Shown: positions 46,946 through 60,139, counted from the first letter of the stretch. The stretch is DNA of 64,000 nucleotides from Eumeta japonica (GCA_005406025.1 BGZK01000147.1:124001-188000), one strand, 5' to 3'. Made by a program: numbers and translations. Notes: generated by a model not told the origin, from the sequence alone.

Positions 46946-47649
46946 ACTCAAAATGAATGCAAAATCTATCAATAAATTCAACGTCGAGATCGGATAGTCA
47001 AGACGACAACTTTTTCTTCGCTACATTGTTCTGCCATCATCGCAGCTGCCGGGGAAAAAACGAGAGGTCAGCTCTCGAATGTGTTGTTATTCATGATCAT
47101 AACTTCACGTACGGCGAGGTAATAAAAATTCACGCCGTCACCCACACGAATGTTCATTGACCGCGATTAAATATTTAATCACAAAGAAAGATTATGTTTT
47201 GGCACACGGATGTTACATTGTTACCTACTGCAAGAAAAAAATTAAACATTTTATAGCAATTTTTTTTATTTCTGGGGATAATTTATATAAACACATCAAA
47301 CTGTAAACACATTTTTATCGCAATAATCCGATTAAACTATCTATACTTTTGTCAATATCAATCAAAGATTTTCCATACACTGAACTATTTTTAATTACAT
47401 GTTTTAAAATGTAATTTCTGAAGATTGTATTTGTGCGTTTTCTCATCATGGCATTTGGAAATGTAAAAATTAGTTTACCACTCAATTCGTCTTGATATGT
47501 AAATTAATCGTTTTATCATCAGGTAAACGTGTCATGATGGGCTTTGTGTACTTTGTACCGTCATAGTCAAGTGTCAATTTTCTTGTTAAAGCTTTGTTTT
47601 CACCATCATTTGTTGTTAGTTTTTTCATGTAATATTTATTTGGTGCATA

Positions 47650-48640
47650 TATAAGTACTAGCTTTCCGCCCGCGATTTCGCCTGCATGGATATAGATATC
47701 TTCAATCAGTTTTAGTAATAGATTTTCTTGTCACTATCCATCTCGTTCCGCTTTTGATTGTGGTCACGGTTGACTGCTGTTGCTGATTTTTATTCCTATC
47801 ACGTTATAATTCTACTCCCGGTCCCACACTCCATTTCGACTCCGGTTCCATTCTCAATTTCGATTTCTATCCGAGCTCTCGATTCTACTCCCAGTTTCGC
47901 TTTCAATTTCAATACTCCTACTGTTCATATGAAACCGCGGTAAATATTAGTATATAAATAAAATATGCATATGCAGCTATCTGTGAGTGAACGAATTTTT
48001 ACGACCGCTGTAGTAGTTCGGTTCAATAGTACAAGAGACGGATGAAGTCGTGGACAAATGTTATTAAATATTAAAAAAAAAACTCCCGTACCGAATACAA
48101 TGTTGTGTCAAAATTTCAAGTCAATCGAATGATTCCTTTTCCAGTTTTGCGGTGAAAAAAGTTGAATATTTATAAGGAAGCTGAATTTTTATATATTAAG
48201 ATGACAATAAAAATAAAATTGGTCACAACAATAGCTTCAACGTTTTCGATTTTCCATACATTTCATCGTTTATTTCACGCCCTTAGAGACGCTTTTCCAA
48301 AAACGATGCATGTCATTAGTTTTTATTAGTAATAGTTAGCTAAAATATAAATTTGATATTAATAGTTTCAGTGGTTCCGATTTTCCACCTAGCATTTCAT
48401 CCTTAATTTTTAACCCTTCGGGGTTGATTAAATAGATGTATGTCATTTTTATTCCTATCAGTAAGTAAGTTGTCAAGTTTGACATCTACGGCTTCAACGG
48501 CTCTAACCCTTTTCACCTCCCTGGGCGTTGGATTTCCAAAAACCTTTCTTAGTGCCAATTTATTATTTTTTATATGTAATTATGAATAATGTAAACATGT
48601 TCTTTTACTTGTCTCTTTATACAGTCAGTCGGTTCGTTGT
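47650..48640 (+). repeat. Composite dispersed repeat with degenerate low-complexity core
   Basis: It opens ACTAGCTTTCCGCCCGCGAT, a common start of insect LINE tails and SINE-like repeats. At 47810-47930 it holds a degenerate run (GACTCCGGTTCC, GATTCTACTCCC, CAATTTCGATTTC). At 48110-48560 it has blocks such as TTTTAACCCTTCGGGGTTGA and GGATTTCCAAAAACCTTTCT that I recall from dispersed moth repeats, closing near ACAGTCAGTCGG. There is no intact coding sequence. Confidence 0.5.
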
Positions 48641-49639
48641 GTTCGTCTCTGCTTGTGAAAAAATGCGAAATTCATATTTGCGACATCTGAACTTTGCAGT
48701 GAAGTCGTCGCCCAACCGACCAATTCTGTAAACGTAAAACGACGTTCAGTCGATGTCATTATGACGTCAAATGCATGTCAGGATGGGGCAGGATTGTCAT
48801 CGCGCACTGTCGGTTGACATAATTTTGACGTGGTAGTGATAGAGATGATAGATCGTAATAATAGTTTTTAGTTTACAGATTTGATTTGCTGATTTAAATT
48901 CAAATTCCAATCTCATTCTCGAACGATATCAAATAAATACCAATAATATTTTATTTGAACATATATTTATATATAATAGCTCTTTAAAGATGCCGGACCT
49001 ATAATTACAATTAACTATAGTATTATTCAAGTTTTACGTCGCTTCATTCCAGTCTTCGCCGCGTAGTAGCGGCACTATAGGCAGTCCTCGTTTCGTAGAT
49101 CAATATTGGCGAAGAAAGTGGTCATACGACGGCTTTCATTCTACGACAATAAACTTTATTTACTCATCAACTCTAGACGCTTTTGCGGGCGCTGAGCGCG
49201 TGACTGCAGACCACCAAGCCTATGCAGACGTCAGAAGAGCGAGTGGCGAGTGTCTCGGTACGTAATGGAGGATATTTTAGGGGGCGTATCCACGTTGGTT
49301 GTTCTTGGTCATGGACAAGGTACGGGATACATATACAAAGGACGGGCATGCTCATCCCACATTTTTACCACTGTACTCTCTTCGACAACATTATTCTATA
49401 AAGTGAGCAAATTCTATACATGTCCCTTGGCAACGGCCATTAGAACCAACTCTCTGTTTTGAAATTACAGATTAATTAATTATATAAATCTACATTTTAT
49501 AATATGTCAAGTCGTTTCCGGTAAGCACAATTTTAGTACTATGACAATTTTCATTTCCGACATTTAAGTCAAAAAACATTAATTTCACAATATTCAATAG
49601 TCGCATTATTTGTAACCTTCGGTTTTATGTCGAGAAAAT
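48641..49639. other. No gene seen; mixed-composition upstream region
   Basis: The stretch holds several short CpG-containing patches (for example 49050-49270) but no frame with a recognisable domain. The frames at 49173-49355 and 49250-49462 overlap on opposite strands and look random. Confidence 0.35.
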
Positions 49640-50035
49640 GGCCTTTCACGATACACGATGGCGTTTATATCGAAATATTGTATCCCAAAATTCTGGCAAG
49701 AAAAAGCCGAATAAGAAACCGAATGAAAAAACTGATGGACTACCGAACGTACAATTGAAAATTTGCAATTCATATAAGACAAAGGTTGCACGGAGGAGCA
49801 CGACGAGGGGCGGGCGGGGCGCGGGTCGACGGCCTCGTGTTCCGCGGACGCTTGCAGAAAGTGAAAACATAACCTTTCGGCATTTCTCTGCGGCGAAACT
49901 TCGCGGTCCGCTCTCCGCAAAAACTTGTACCTATCGCTTTTGTTGTTCAGCGGTCGTTCGCCGCCGCCGTCCATGCTTCGAGTCGATTCACGATCTTTCA
50001 TCGCGTCGATGGCGTGATGAATCGTGTGTGTGATG
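49640..50035. promoter_or_regulatory. CpG-rich island, candidate distal promoter or 5' exon
   Basis: This is a strongly CpG-rich patch in an AT-rich setting, with GGGGCGGGCGGGGCGCGGGT at 49807 and further CG-dense stretches to about 50000. Open frames of 131 aa (plus) and 159 aa (minus) overlap here, but neither has a known domain. Frames open on both strands are expected when stops are rare. It lies 3.4 kb upstream of the candidate 5' UTR exon of FATP copy B, so it could be that gene's promoter or leader exon. This is inference only. Confidence 0.35.
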
Positions 50036-50085
50036 ACGCTAATTAATACGGAAGATTGATTGTGAATCATCAGCAGTGAAATCAT

Positions 50086-52160
50086 GAAAAAAGATAATTA
50101 AGAGTGTAATAAATGATAGATTCAAAATGTAACTTTTACTTTTAGTTAACGATGCTGTTACCTAAGTTTATTCTTTTTTTTATTTCGTGTTTCGATCTTA
50201 AATTATAAGATTTGTCGCTTCGAATATTAAGAAGTAAAATACTATTGTATACTGTTAAAATTATAAAAAGACATTTTAAAATCAACGAATTACGTCTCAC
50301 CGAATAAAGTTCATATTTTTTAATTCTATCATTGATTATGTTATATACGTTACTACTTTCCTTATATTTCCTTATATATTATGTATATTGTAGTATAATA
50401 CACACTTTTTGTACAAATAACTTCATAATACTGTTTGCGATGAACAGAAAGCCTACTTTGTACTTCTACATTTCGCAGTCACTTGTATCCAACACAACAA
50501 AGCAACAGGAATAGTTTTTGCTTATGCTCGGTTTTCTCAATGTTTGTCATGTCACACAGCATAACGAATTTTTGTATAGAAAAAACAATGTCAATAAAAA
50601 ATACGGCAATATGAACGATTGGCGTAGAAAAGGTGCCAACACATTTATATTGAATATATCTGTTACCCGCCTGCTTCGCTGGGCGTTAATCATCATTCGG
50701 TAATAATTCTTTTTTTTTTCTATAATTTAAATATGCCCGTAATTTCATTCACTCGTGCATACAATTAATCCCTTGTTTTTCATATTAGCCATTGTCAGTG
50801 TCGATTCTGCTCCCGATCATGGTCTTGTTATCGATGTCAGTTCTAGTCTCGTTGCCACGTCCGATTTCAGTCCCGCCATTACAATGGCGGTGTTGATGGC
50901 AATCTTGATCCTTCCTTGGCCATGGATATCGATGATAACAGATTACCAGTTTTACTGGTATTTACACATATTTTTTTTGTCTGGCAATCGAGTCCATCAG
51001 CAATTTCAACTTGAAGAACGCATTAGTGGAAAATAATAATTCCAATAATATTTTTTGTTATATGTGACGAAAGCTATGATCGATCTACGATGCCAATAAA
51101 ACACAGCACGTTGTTTAGTTATGGTGCGAAATATTACATTTTATTGTCTTATGTTTATGTTGTTATTTAATAGCTAATATTTGTCATCATATAAACGTGA
51201 TAGATGTTTATCCACGACGCATATACGTCGAGTTATTCAATAGTTATGTGAATTGTGCTATTATTTTAGCATGTAAAAAAACATACGGTTGTTAATGTTA
51301 CGACGAAATAACATTAACAATATCTATTCAATAACTTAGGTCGATGAGTAATCTTTTTCGTATTTATTTATAGAGAATATGCAGATAACTAGTCACACAA
51401 AGATGGGCGACAAGCGAAAGAAATGCACATAATGATTGCAAAGTGCATGTTACCGCAAACTAATGTCAATAAAATGTGTTTTCACATTCTCATCATAATC
51501 CATCTATTGAAAGCTTTCGAAAAGAGAAAGTGTACTTATGAAAAACTATGATCATCTTTTCAAAATAAATAATCATCGATGTACTTATGTAAGGACTTAT
51601 TGAATCGTTTTAACTTAACCTATAAATTCCGTCATTAATAGGAGGTCACTAAGAATAATAGGACAGAGAAATGATGAATTGAAATATAAAATAACGTTAA
51701 AGATTTCATAATTTCTATTAATGTTGATTTACCGCAAATGCCGTAACAAGTAGGCGAGTTATTTTTTGACAAAGAACAATGCAAGAAAGCATTAACGCCT
51801 TCGAATTACCGAAATAGGTAAGTGTTATAATCGATAAATAGGTTCATTATTAATGCACGTCAGTATTGGACGCTTGGAATATGAAACTTAGAGGAAAAGA
51901 ACAAAATAAATAAATACCTTGGCTCTTTTTACGCATAAGTAAGTTCATGTTGATGGCGTTCACTCATTATTGCGACAAACCTCAAAAACGTCCTCTGTCG
52001 CTTACGAGTTCGTACGGCCTTCGTCAAAGAAAAACCACCATGTCGAGATGTCGCAAAATGAACGCTCTGTTTACATGCGCAAACTGCTCTGTGGACACGA
52101 GCGCGCCGAGCATTTTGAATAGGGGATGTTTGTTTATCATCATCTTTTACTAATATATGC
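50086..52160. other. No gene seen; degenerate low-complexity block at 50800-50930
   Basis: At 50660 a CCGCCTGCTTCGCTGGGCG string starts a repeat-like stretch. At 50800-50930 the units GATTCTGCTCCCGATC, GATGTCAGTTCTAGTC and GATTTCAGTCCC resemble the block inside 47650-48640. The rest is AT-rich with no recognisable coding sequence. The minus frame at 51929-52246 has no domain and runs across the hairpin at 52168. Confidence 0.4.
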
Positions 52161-52167
52161 TTTCCTG

Positions 52168-52226
52168 CGTTAGTGTTAAGGTGATCTCCTACACGTCTAT
52201 TGTAGGAGTTCATCTTAACACTAACG
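52168..52226. repeat. Long-stem hairpin: 26-bp arms, 7-nt loop
   Basis: CGTTAGTGTTAAGGTGATCTCCTACA (split here as 52168-52193) pairs with 52201-52226. There is one T-T mismatch and one G-T wobble across 26 positions, and the loop is CGTCTAT. Total length is 59 nt, the low end for an insect microRNA precursor. There is no coding frame it would serve. It could equally be an inverted-repeat remnant of a transposon. Confidence 0.85.
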
Positions 52227-52934
52227 AATAAACGTCTTGGAGACATGTCTATTCATACTGTTTTTTTTTATAGGCTACGACGATCAAATTTCAATGATCA
52301 GTCGCTATAAAATGATGATAGTTACACCTGACATCGTTCACCTACACATATATTTAATGCATTCTGCATTTAGTCTGTGCATTCTGATTTTGTGCATAGT
52401 GCAATAAATTACGATTTGGTTTTCAGTGACGTATCGAAATAAGCTTGAGTTACGTGTAGTATTAGTTTCATTAAAATCGATTGAGAAATTAAGAGATATA
52501 TCAATTTCAAAGTGCATCTCGCGCTTGTTTGATGTGAAGAATAACGCACGAGTATGCACAAGTCGAAAGAAAAAGCACTACTCGCATGCGCTAACCGAAT
52601 AATTATAGTACATCTCATCCCGGCTTCGCTCATATGTTCGTAAACTTTGCGATATTGGTCTGATTTATTTTTTCCTTGAAATAAGAAAAAAGTTTCCAGT
52701 TTATCATAACTCATTGTATCGACCAAATAACGTAGGCGGAGAAGGAATGAGAAAGTTAGCAGAAGCGGGAGATCTGGTAAAAACGCCTATAACGCATTCT
52801 TATGTCTACAGGGAAGGTTCAATCTAAAGTACCGTCGTTTGTATGCGATCGGAAAAAATAATTTTACTACTTCACGAGGGCCGTTAAATAAATTCTCGGG
52901 AAACATATCAAAACAAAAAATGTAAATGTATTTT

Positions 52935-53060
52935 TTTTAATCCGTATGAAAATAGCTTTCGTTTCGTTTGCCAATGCATTCGGTCACAGCCGCCTTCAGC
53001 GCTTCATCGTCAGCATGTCGCTTCTCTCGGAAACCTTTTTTTTCAGGTTCAACTATAGCA
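52935..53060 (-). pseudogene. Possible Tc1/mariner transposase C-terminal scrap
   Basis: The minus strand reads REKRHADDEALKAAVTECIG followed by KRNESYFHTD. This resembles the tail of Tc1/mariner transposases (ADDEEVKxAVxEWF...SYF). No inverted repeats, other motifs or flanking TA pair were found. The match is by eye and short. Confidence 0.3.
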
Positions 53061-53380
53061 AGTTGTTGTTGTCCGGTTTTATTTACCCCATCACTAAAGC
53101 TTACCCTCCCACAATCTTCACACTTTTATATACATTTTTTTTTCAACAAATATTTTTCCTAAAATGTTATCTGAAACTATTTGATCCTTACCTTAGATTA
53201 TTTACATTGAAAAAATTAAAGAAAAAAATATATATATATAACACATACCTAGATGTTATTTCGATTTACATTCGGGGATATAAGAAAAACGTAAGGAACT
53301 TCGTTAATAGGGGTCTGCATACCGTAGATGTTTTTGTTTTTTTTTATTATATCAGGCCAAGAGCCTTTAGAAACGGGTAG

Positions 53381-56300
53381 CAGTGTGGCGCAATTAACTC
53401 GCTGTAACTTTGGCGTGACATAACTGTAACTTTCAGCGAAACAAAGGGCGAGAATTTAGCATAACGACAGTAGCAGCTCATTATATAAAAGCCTAATTCA
53501 GTACATTAACATAATGGTATTTAATATTGTGCAGTGCTTCTTCTCGTTCCGTCTATTGATATGCAGCAAACGTATTATGACTCTTTTCTTAAACGTATTT
53601 GTATTTTGGATTCCGCGTTTACGCACAGCCGACAGACTGTATTCCTTGATTACGTAAGACAATACAGAATACAGGGTACTTATTCGGTCAAACATCAACA
53701 CTAATCAACAGTCAATATTTACTAATGAACTTTGTTCAAATGAAACATTAATGATACTACGTTCCTTCGAATGACCATCCCACATAAAAAAAAAACTATT
53801 CTTTTTTTCTGTGTTCTCTAAAGCATTCAATGTAGCGAACACCTTCTAAGGTCGTATAACAATATTAATTAGCATCAACCACATCAAATTCCGTTTGGCA
53901 ATAAACATTAATGTTGCTTTATTAGAGGCGAGCAGGCCAAGTTCGATAAAACAGGATTTTTTTTTAACGTATAAAGTGCTTTTTGCCACATAGTTTTGTA
54001 AATAAAACTATACTTACTCTGCTTTCATACCTATAACTGGTCATGCCATGTATTTACTTGAAACGGGTTACACTACGGAGATTTGAAACAAAAAACTGAG
54101 TCAATAATCTTTAAATAAATTTTACACAAATTCGCGAGGCGGAAAATATAGAAATTTTACTCAAAAACTGTTATTGTTTTTTTAACAACTCAATAAAAAG
54201 TTCGCTTTCAGTCCCCGTATTGAGAACTTTTCATGGCGGTGTGGAAAAAAATTATGTACTCACCGCGGGAGAAAAGTAGGGCATTCCCACTCGCGATTAT
54301 GCCAATACAACCGCCGGCGGGAACGCCCTACATCTGTCCCTAGTTGTGCAATATTCTATTTTTATATCGTGCTAAGAGTTTTGAAAGATTTGTCCAAAAT
54401 CATGGCCTATATTGTGTGTATATATAAAATAGTGTCTATAGATAGATAAGAAAAAAAAAATGCAATTCACCTGCTTAACTCCAGTAAAGGACGATCAGAA
54501 AGCGGATCCATTCTAAGGTTCTATATCAATTTGTTGTATAAAATAAATTTGTTGTATAACCATAAAATATGAAATCCAGCAAACTTTATTAAGTACTCAA
54601 AAAGCAATAATAACATAACACGCTAAAACATTGACCTAAAATAATAACACAATAATTCATTGTTAAAATATTGATCTTTGAAGTGATAATAAAACAATGA
54701 ATTCATATATATGTATATGTAACGGAGTAGTAAACACTATATGTAAACGACTAGCATTGGCTATCATTCTTAGGAGAGCATAAGTTTCAAATATAGTTAT
54801 GCATTGAGAACGCGTTACCTCGAGAGGAGCAATATGTACCTAGAGGCGGCCTTCGCGCCATTGCAAGTTAGTTATATAGTTGTGTAAGACTCAAAACGTT
54901 CTAAGCGTTAATGTCCACACACACTTCGTTTTCTGATATCAATGGTGTCAATTTAGAGTATAACGTGACCGTATTCCTTCATCGCAAAGAATAATAGAAG
55001 ACCAGCCTTGGTGTAAAGTATTGATGTGCCCTGACTTAATACTGATAATTTTATATTATTTTTTGAGAGTAGCCGTCGTTTCTTGCACCTATTTCTAATC
55101 AATGGTGCATTATTCAAAATCTCTTCCACTTTCTTCACTAAATTTGGAAATTTCAATTACGAAACTTATTGTAGAGATTCCTTAGAAGCTAACGTATATA
55201 TAAAACTCGTTTTTACTTTAGTATATAAATACATATATTTTTTTTTTGTGTGTATGTGTATTATGAATTAATACGTCTCAAGAAGCTCTTTCGGAAGAAA
55301 GCTTTAAAGTCATAAAATACCATTCCTTAGTAGACGCTTTCTAAACTCACAGTTTTTTTTTTTCTGTAGGCGTCGTTGGCACTTTTACCCATCATCGGCT
55401 CAGATAATATCTTATCTGGCATTGTTTCATCTGACACTTGTTCCGGAACTCCAATAGATAGGGATCTATGTGTTATTACTTGTTTGATTCTAGATGTTCG
55501 TGCCGGAGCGTTCGAAGCGAAATATTAATCTTTTCTACGTTCATGAGCGTCATTGTCCGCGTGAAAGTGAAAGCTCGCGGACATAATCATAACTTTGGAC
55601 ACTCCGTTACTATGCGTGAGCGCATAGAAAGGAACTCTTCTCGCCGTGGATTGCGCACAGTCATTAGCTCTTATACAACCTCATTCTTAGACAAAATTTA
55701 TTAAAAGTACTTCTCAAACTTGTGTATGGATTATGCAATTTTTTTCGATGATGTTTGAATATACTCATAGATCGTCGGCGCTTGAACACGTTAGAATCAT
55801 AACGTTTATGTAACTTTTTTTTTTGTTTTTCTTACAATATTCGACGCTGCGTCACTGAACGCAAAATAAGGGACAACGCGTGGTATAAGCCTCATGCGTG
55901 TGTATTAGTTAGTATGTCGACGGTATTCATCATCTTACTACACTCGAGTTTCTTTCGACAGACGATAGTCTCGTTGCGTTTTTGCGCGCCTTATTCCTAA
56001 AAGGCAAATTCATATTTTACTTTCTCTCACGTATCGTTTCAATGTAGATGTAAGTATTTAAGCAATGCTCATTAAAGAAACTTATTATATCGCTATGCGA
56101 ACATTATACCATAGATTACTGCGCGTTTCACATCTCTGCAACTGTTTTTATTTTTATTATGATGTCTTAAAAATAACGAAAGAAAGATATCGATCAATGA
56201 ATCGATTTTTAAAATATTGCTTTAGGCTCAAACATTGCGCAAAAGAAAAATATTCGCGACTGTGTTACCACAGCCGCAGAATGTTTTGCAATGGCGAGTA

Positions 56301-57262
56301 TAGTAATTAAACTACTGCAATTTTTGTGGTTACATCACTTTGACTTTTAATAATTAGGAGTCATAACACAGAATTATTCTGATGCGGCGGAACGTGAAAA
56401 ATCATATATGTTTTTTTTTTTTTATCGGGCCAGAGAACAACAACTAATACCTACTTCTGTTTAATTTTCACATCCACTAAAAGTCGATCAACTTTCAAAG
56501 CTAACATTAAAAAGTCAGTCATACTCTCGCTACAAGAGCTTCTTTGAATAATATATCCGATATATTCAAAAATATAATATGATTCACTTTACAACCCGTG
56601 CGTGTATCACTTCAAGACGCCTACATGTCGAGGGGAGAGTGAAGGGAAATATCCTATTGATCTAAAATGTTAAATTTTAATAAAAGCAAGGTATCGATAT
56701 TATAAGTAAAGTCAATATTAATAACGCCATTTTGTGATTTGATATGTTCTTTTAGTGTTCTGTGGTATAAAAATATTTCTTCCGTATATATAATGGGAAA
56801 TTTTTTGATAGCTCTCCTTTAAATAGTACTAATTTCCTCTGTAATTGAAAATGTTATACTGAGAAATGTTTCAAAAATTCGCACTTAAATTTAGATTTTT
56901 TAACACTCGTTTTCAAATTTAATGTAGGTACTTGAAGTTACGGAAAATTCTAGATAATCAATACCATCCTTCGCACAAAAATTATGAAACTATTTATAAA
57001 AGGCCTTATAAAATAAAGCTCTATTCCGAACTTCTTTGTTACACGCAATATTTTTCCATTTTAAAAATCCACCCGCACAAAGGGAAGAAGTACAGCAAAG
57101 AAATGTATCAGGTGCAGAACCCTGTACACGCGTGCCCGCCTCACACTAACTAGTTATTTTTCATTTCGATCAAAAAAAATCTTTAGCAGCTAGCCTACAA
57201 AAGGCAATAAAACCGGTATCATACTGCAACACATGTTTTCTCTAGAGCAAGATTTTATACAA
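53381..57262. other. No gene seen
   Basis: Mostly AT-rich. A weak inverted repeat (GTAGGGCATTCCCAC at 54276 and GCGGGAACGCCCTAC at 54317) surrounds a small GC-rich island with CCGCCGGCGG. Frames at 55468-55704, 56065-56310 and 56932-57153 show no motif, repeat or signal that I can use. Confidence 0.4.
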
Positions 57263-57574
57263 CAGGTTCTTTAGGGGTCCTTCGGGTATAGGACCGGCAA
57301 ATTTTCAAGGTCGGCAAAATTTGGGAAGTAAAAAGGAAATTTTTAGTGGAATCAAAAATGCTCAATGTAATTAAATAATTCTCTTATCTTACAATTTTGT
57401 GTTCAATGGATAATTCCAGAAATTCAATACATGCATTATTCGTAAAATCAAAATTTTGTAAATTATGATTATGGTACTTTTAATTAAAATTAAGAATCAA
57501 AGTAATACATCAAAACTACAAACTATAAACGAAATTTCAGTGCTGAGGCGGCACTAAGTTTAAATCCGGCCCTG
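57263..57574. mobile_element. Decayed relative of the 37127 hAT-type element
   Basis: It shares, in the same order, GGCAAATTTTC.AGG.CGG, the block TAATTAAATAA.TCT, TTGT.TTCAATGGATA, and the right end AAGTTTAAATCCGGCCCTG with the element at 37127-37572. The left end is eroded and no target duplication is visible. Confidence 0.7.
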
Positions 57575-59190
57575 TCCGAGTATATAAGGCGCACGCTAGA
57601 TGGGTGAGGTGTGTGTTTAAACGGCTTATAAATACTGTGGTTGCAAACACCAGCGTCGGCTATTGCTCCGGCGGATGCGTCGAGGCGTACGCCTTGTTTG
57701 TTTCTATGTTTCCTCAGTCGACCAAGATCGTTAATTCTACTAAGCGTCTTAATACAATATTGGTTTTTAAAGCTATTTGAGGTCAAGTTTTGAGCCTGGC
57801 GGATATAAAAAAATTATGTAAAATCACATAAGCACGTAAGAAGTTACTTTACTATAAAAAATAAAGGCGGAACAATGTAAAATGTTTTGAATATTTTATC
57901 TAAAACGCGTGGTCACCTCGTATACACACATGACCTTCGTCGATATTGCCAATCTAACAAATTAACTTATAAGTCATGCAAAATTCGTGTAACAACCAGA
58001 AAATAACCGGTTTTCGAAATGGCCGTTTTTACGACAACATGATTTGTGTATTATCCATTCATCAAATAATACTCTTCTAGCTGTTAAATGCTATTAATTT
58101 TTTTTTATCTCTATGTCAAGGGCATGACTAAACTTTTAAGTGTTCGTTGTTAGTTACACGAGTAATATAAAAATCAGCCAAACATAAGTTGTGCTTTAAT
58201 GGTTAGAGTTCCCTGTCATAATTTATACCTTTGCACGCAAACAATAAGAAGGCCTTTGATTGGAGCGTTACTTATTGTTATTGATTTAAGTATTTCGTAA
58301 ATCTAAAATAAAATCGAATCGAAGATATATTTCTTTATGGTACAATGAAGAAAAATGGAGCATATGTGCCAACAGAGAGCAGGTTATTGCCGCCGCCCGT
58401 ACACCCGCAACTCCCAGAAAGTCACCACTATGTTGCTGGTCTTTTAGAAGAGAATATGTTTCTTTTCTTGAAGAGTCCTTGTCGTAGTTGATTTTTTATT
58501 AATTTAATTTATCAAGGTTATTATGATTTGACTGAACATAAATTTCATCATTAATAGCTGTTATTCGTTTGTAGCTTTTCTGTGAAATCATTGATAATCG
58601 TCTGGGAATACAATTTTAATAATATTAGTTTTTGACGATTATTTTGTTTCGATATATTATGCATTCCTTCGTTTTTATACGTCATTATTTTTTTCATTTT
58701 CTCTCATTAATTTGATCATCTTATGATTCTTTTTATCGATATCCTCGTCGAAATCAGATCTCGAAAGAAAGGTCTAAAAGAAATAGAAAAATACATAAAT
58801 ATTTTATTTATTTGGTATCTTAATTATATAAAAATATTTCAAATTATAATTCGACAATATTATACAATTTATGAAAAAAAAAAAACAATTTTGACATCCG
58901 TTCACAGCTAATCAATGTTAATCACGATGTATTGTGCTAGTCTTTCTTCATCCATCTGTCTAACCAAATTTTTTTTTCCAAGTAATTGGATACTTGCAAA
59001 GTTTGGATACTAGTATTTTTGTTCACCATATTGATATCAGAGTGCTGTAATTATTGAGCTCACTATAAACAGCATCAGATTTAAAAAATCGTAGTAAAAC
59101 TTGTTGATTTCCGAGATTATGTATTTTGATTTACTTTATAACGACCTAAGCCAGGATGCCAACTTCATGAAACGTCTTCTGTCAAACATT
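57575..59190. other. No gene seen; Bm1-like SINE fragment at about 58370-58460
   Basis: GCCGCCGCCCGTACACCCGC followed by AACTCCCAGAAAGTCACCAC and TGCTGGTCTTTTAGAAG matches the recalled core of lepidopteran Bm1-type SINEs. The patch at 57600-57790 is G/C-richer, but the minus frame through it runs out of the hAT remnant and is not convincing as a gene. Confidence 0.45.
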
Positions 59191-59515
59191 TAAAAGACGA
59201 TTGACCGTGCTGGCCATCTCAGAGACTTCTTATTAGTTTCTTGCTCAAAGCGTTCAAAAATAGAAGTTATTGAGCTCATAGAGCTTTATAGATTAATTTC
59301 GGTACTTATCCCAACTCTTCGAACTCATAAAAATAGTTTTAGTACATTTTGAAATCTAGGTGTGCAAAAATTCAGATTTATTAAAAAAACTCTAATTGTT
59401 TTATTTTTCAAAAACAATATCGTTCGAATGCGTCATTCTATTTTCATCTGCTTTGCGGCATCCGGTACAGTTTCTTTAGTCAGAAAAAGACAACCGAATG
59501 CTAAACATTAATCCG
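59191..59515 (+). repeat. Unnamed dispersed repeat, copy 2
   Basis: Aligns in the same orientation with 28811-29137 over its whole length, with nearly equal size (325 versus 327 bp). The best-kept blocks are CAATATCGTTCGAATGCGTC, TTTTCATCTGCTTTGCGG and GTTTCTTTAGTCAGAAAAAG. The copies are clearly diverged. Confidence 0.7.
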
Positions 59516-59988
59516 TTTAGAATTTTACAAATTATTTTGAGTAAACTTTATTTTACGAATTTTCGTGAACGATATATCTCAAATGAAACAACCGATCTTA
59601 ATATCATTTGCGTTAATCCATCCATGTCTACAATACCCTTTCATATGAATATTTTGTTAGAAAAAGAACGTTTATTTATGTTTCATTATTACTAAATACA
59701 ATGAATATATCAGAACACCGATATTACGTCAAAGCACGTTGTCACTCGTTATCTACACATATCAGCAAACGAATTTGATCTGAATTTTGTTGATAAAGGT
59801 AATGAGCCTGGAAATAATGATACGCATGTAATTACATATAATAAATATAATACAATACATACTAATAGATTTCTGGAGCGAAGTTCCTTGACGCGGTTAA
59901 TTTAATTCTAAAGTAGAATACAGTGGGATTGACTGGTAAAAATCGTAACACAATGAAAAAAGCCTAAGAGGGGACTTTTATGCGACTC

Positions 59989-60006
59989 GCTCTCTCTCTC
60001 TCTCTT
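59989..60006. repeat. CT microsatellite
   Basis: An uninterrupted run of about nine CT units. Confidence 0.8.
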
Positions 60007-60139
60007 TCACTTTTGAAATGTATTATTTAGTTTTATCATACATATAATTTATGAAACGCTATTTTATATCTAATTTTTAATAAATGAATGTTTTTCTTAA
60101 AATATGAAATAAATTTCATTGATCGTATATCTTACTTTG

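Noticed and set aside
49606..50085. Overlapping open frames of 159 aa (minus) and 131 aa (plus)
   Set aside because: Both lie in the CpG-rich block where stop codons are rare. Neither shows a domain or credible composition, and they overlap on opposite strands.
51929..52246. 105-aa minus-strand frame
   Set aside because: It runs through the hairpin at 52168-52226 and has no recognisable domain.
52946..53380. 144-aa plus-strand frame
   Set aside because: Low-complexity, rich in Phe, Tyr and Lys from T/A runs, with no motif. The opposite strand shows a better, though weak, transposase match.
57523..57786. 87-aa minus-strand frame
   Set aside because: Its C-terminal part is translated from the hAT-type remnant at 57263-57574 and the rest has no support.
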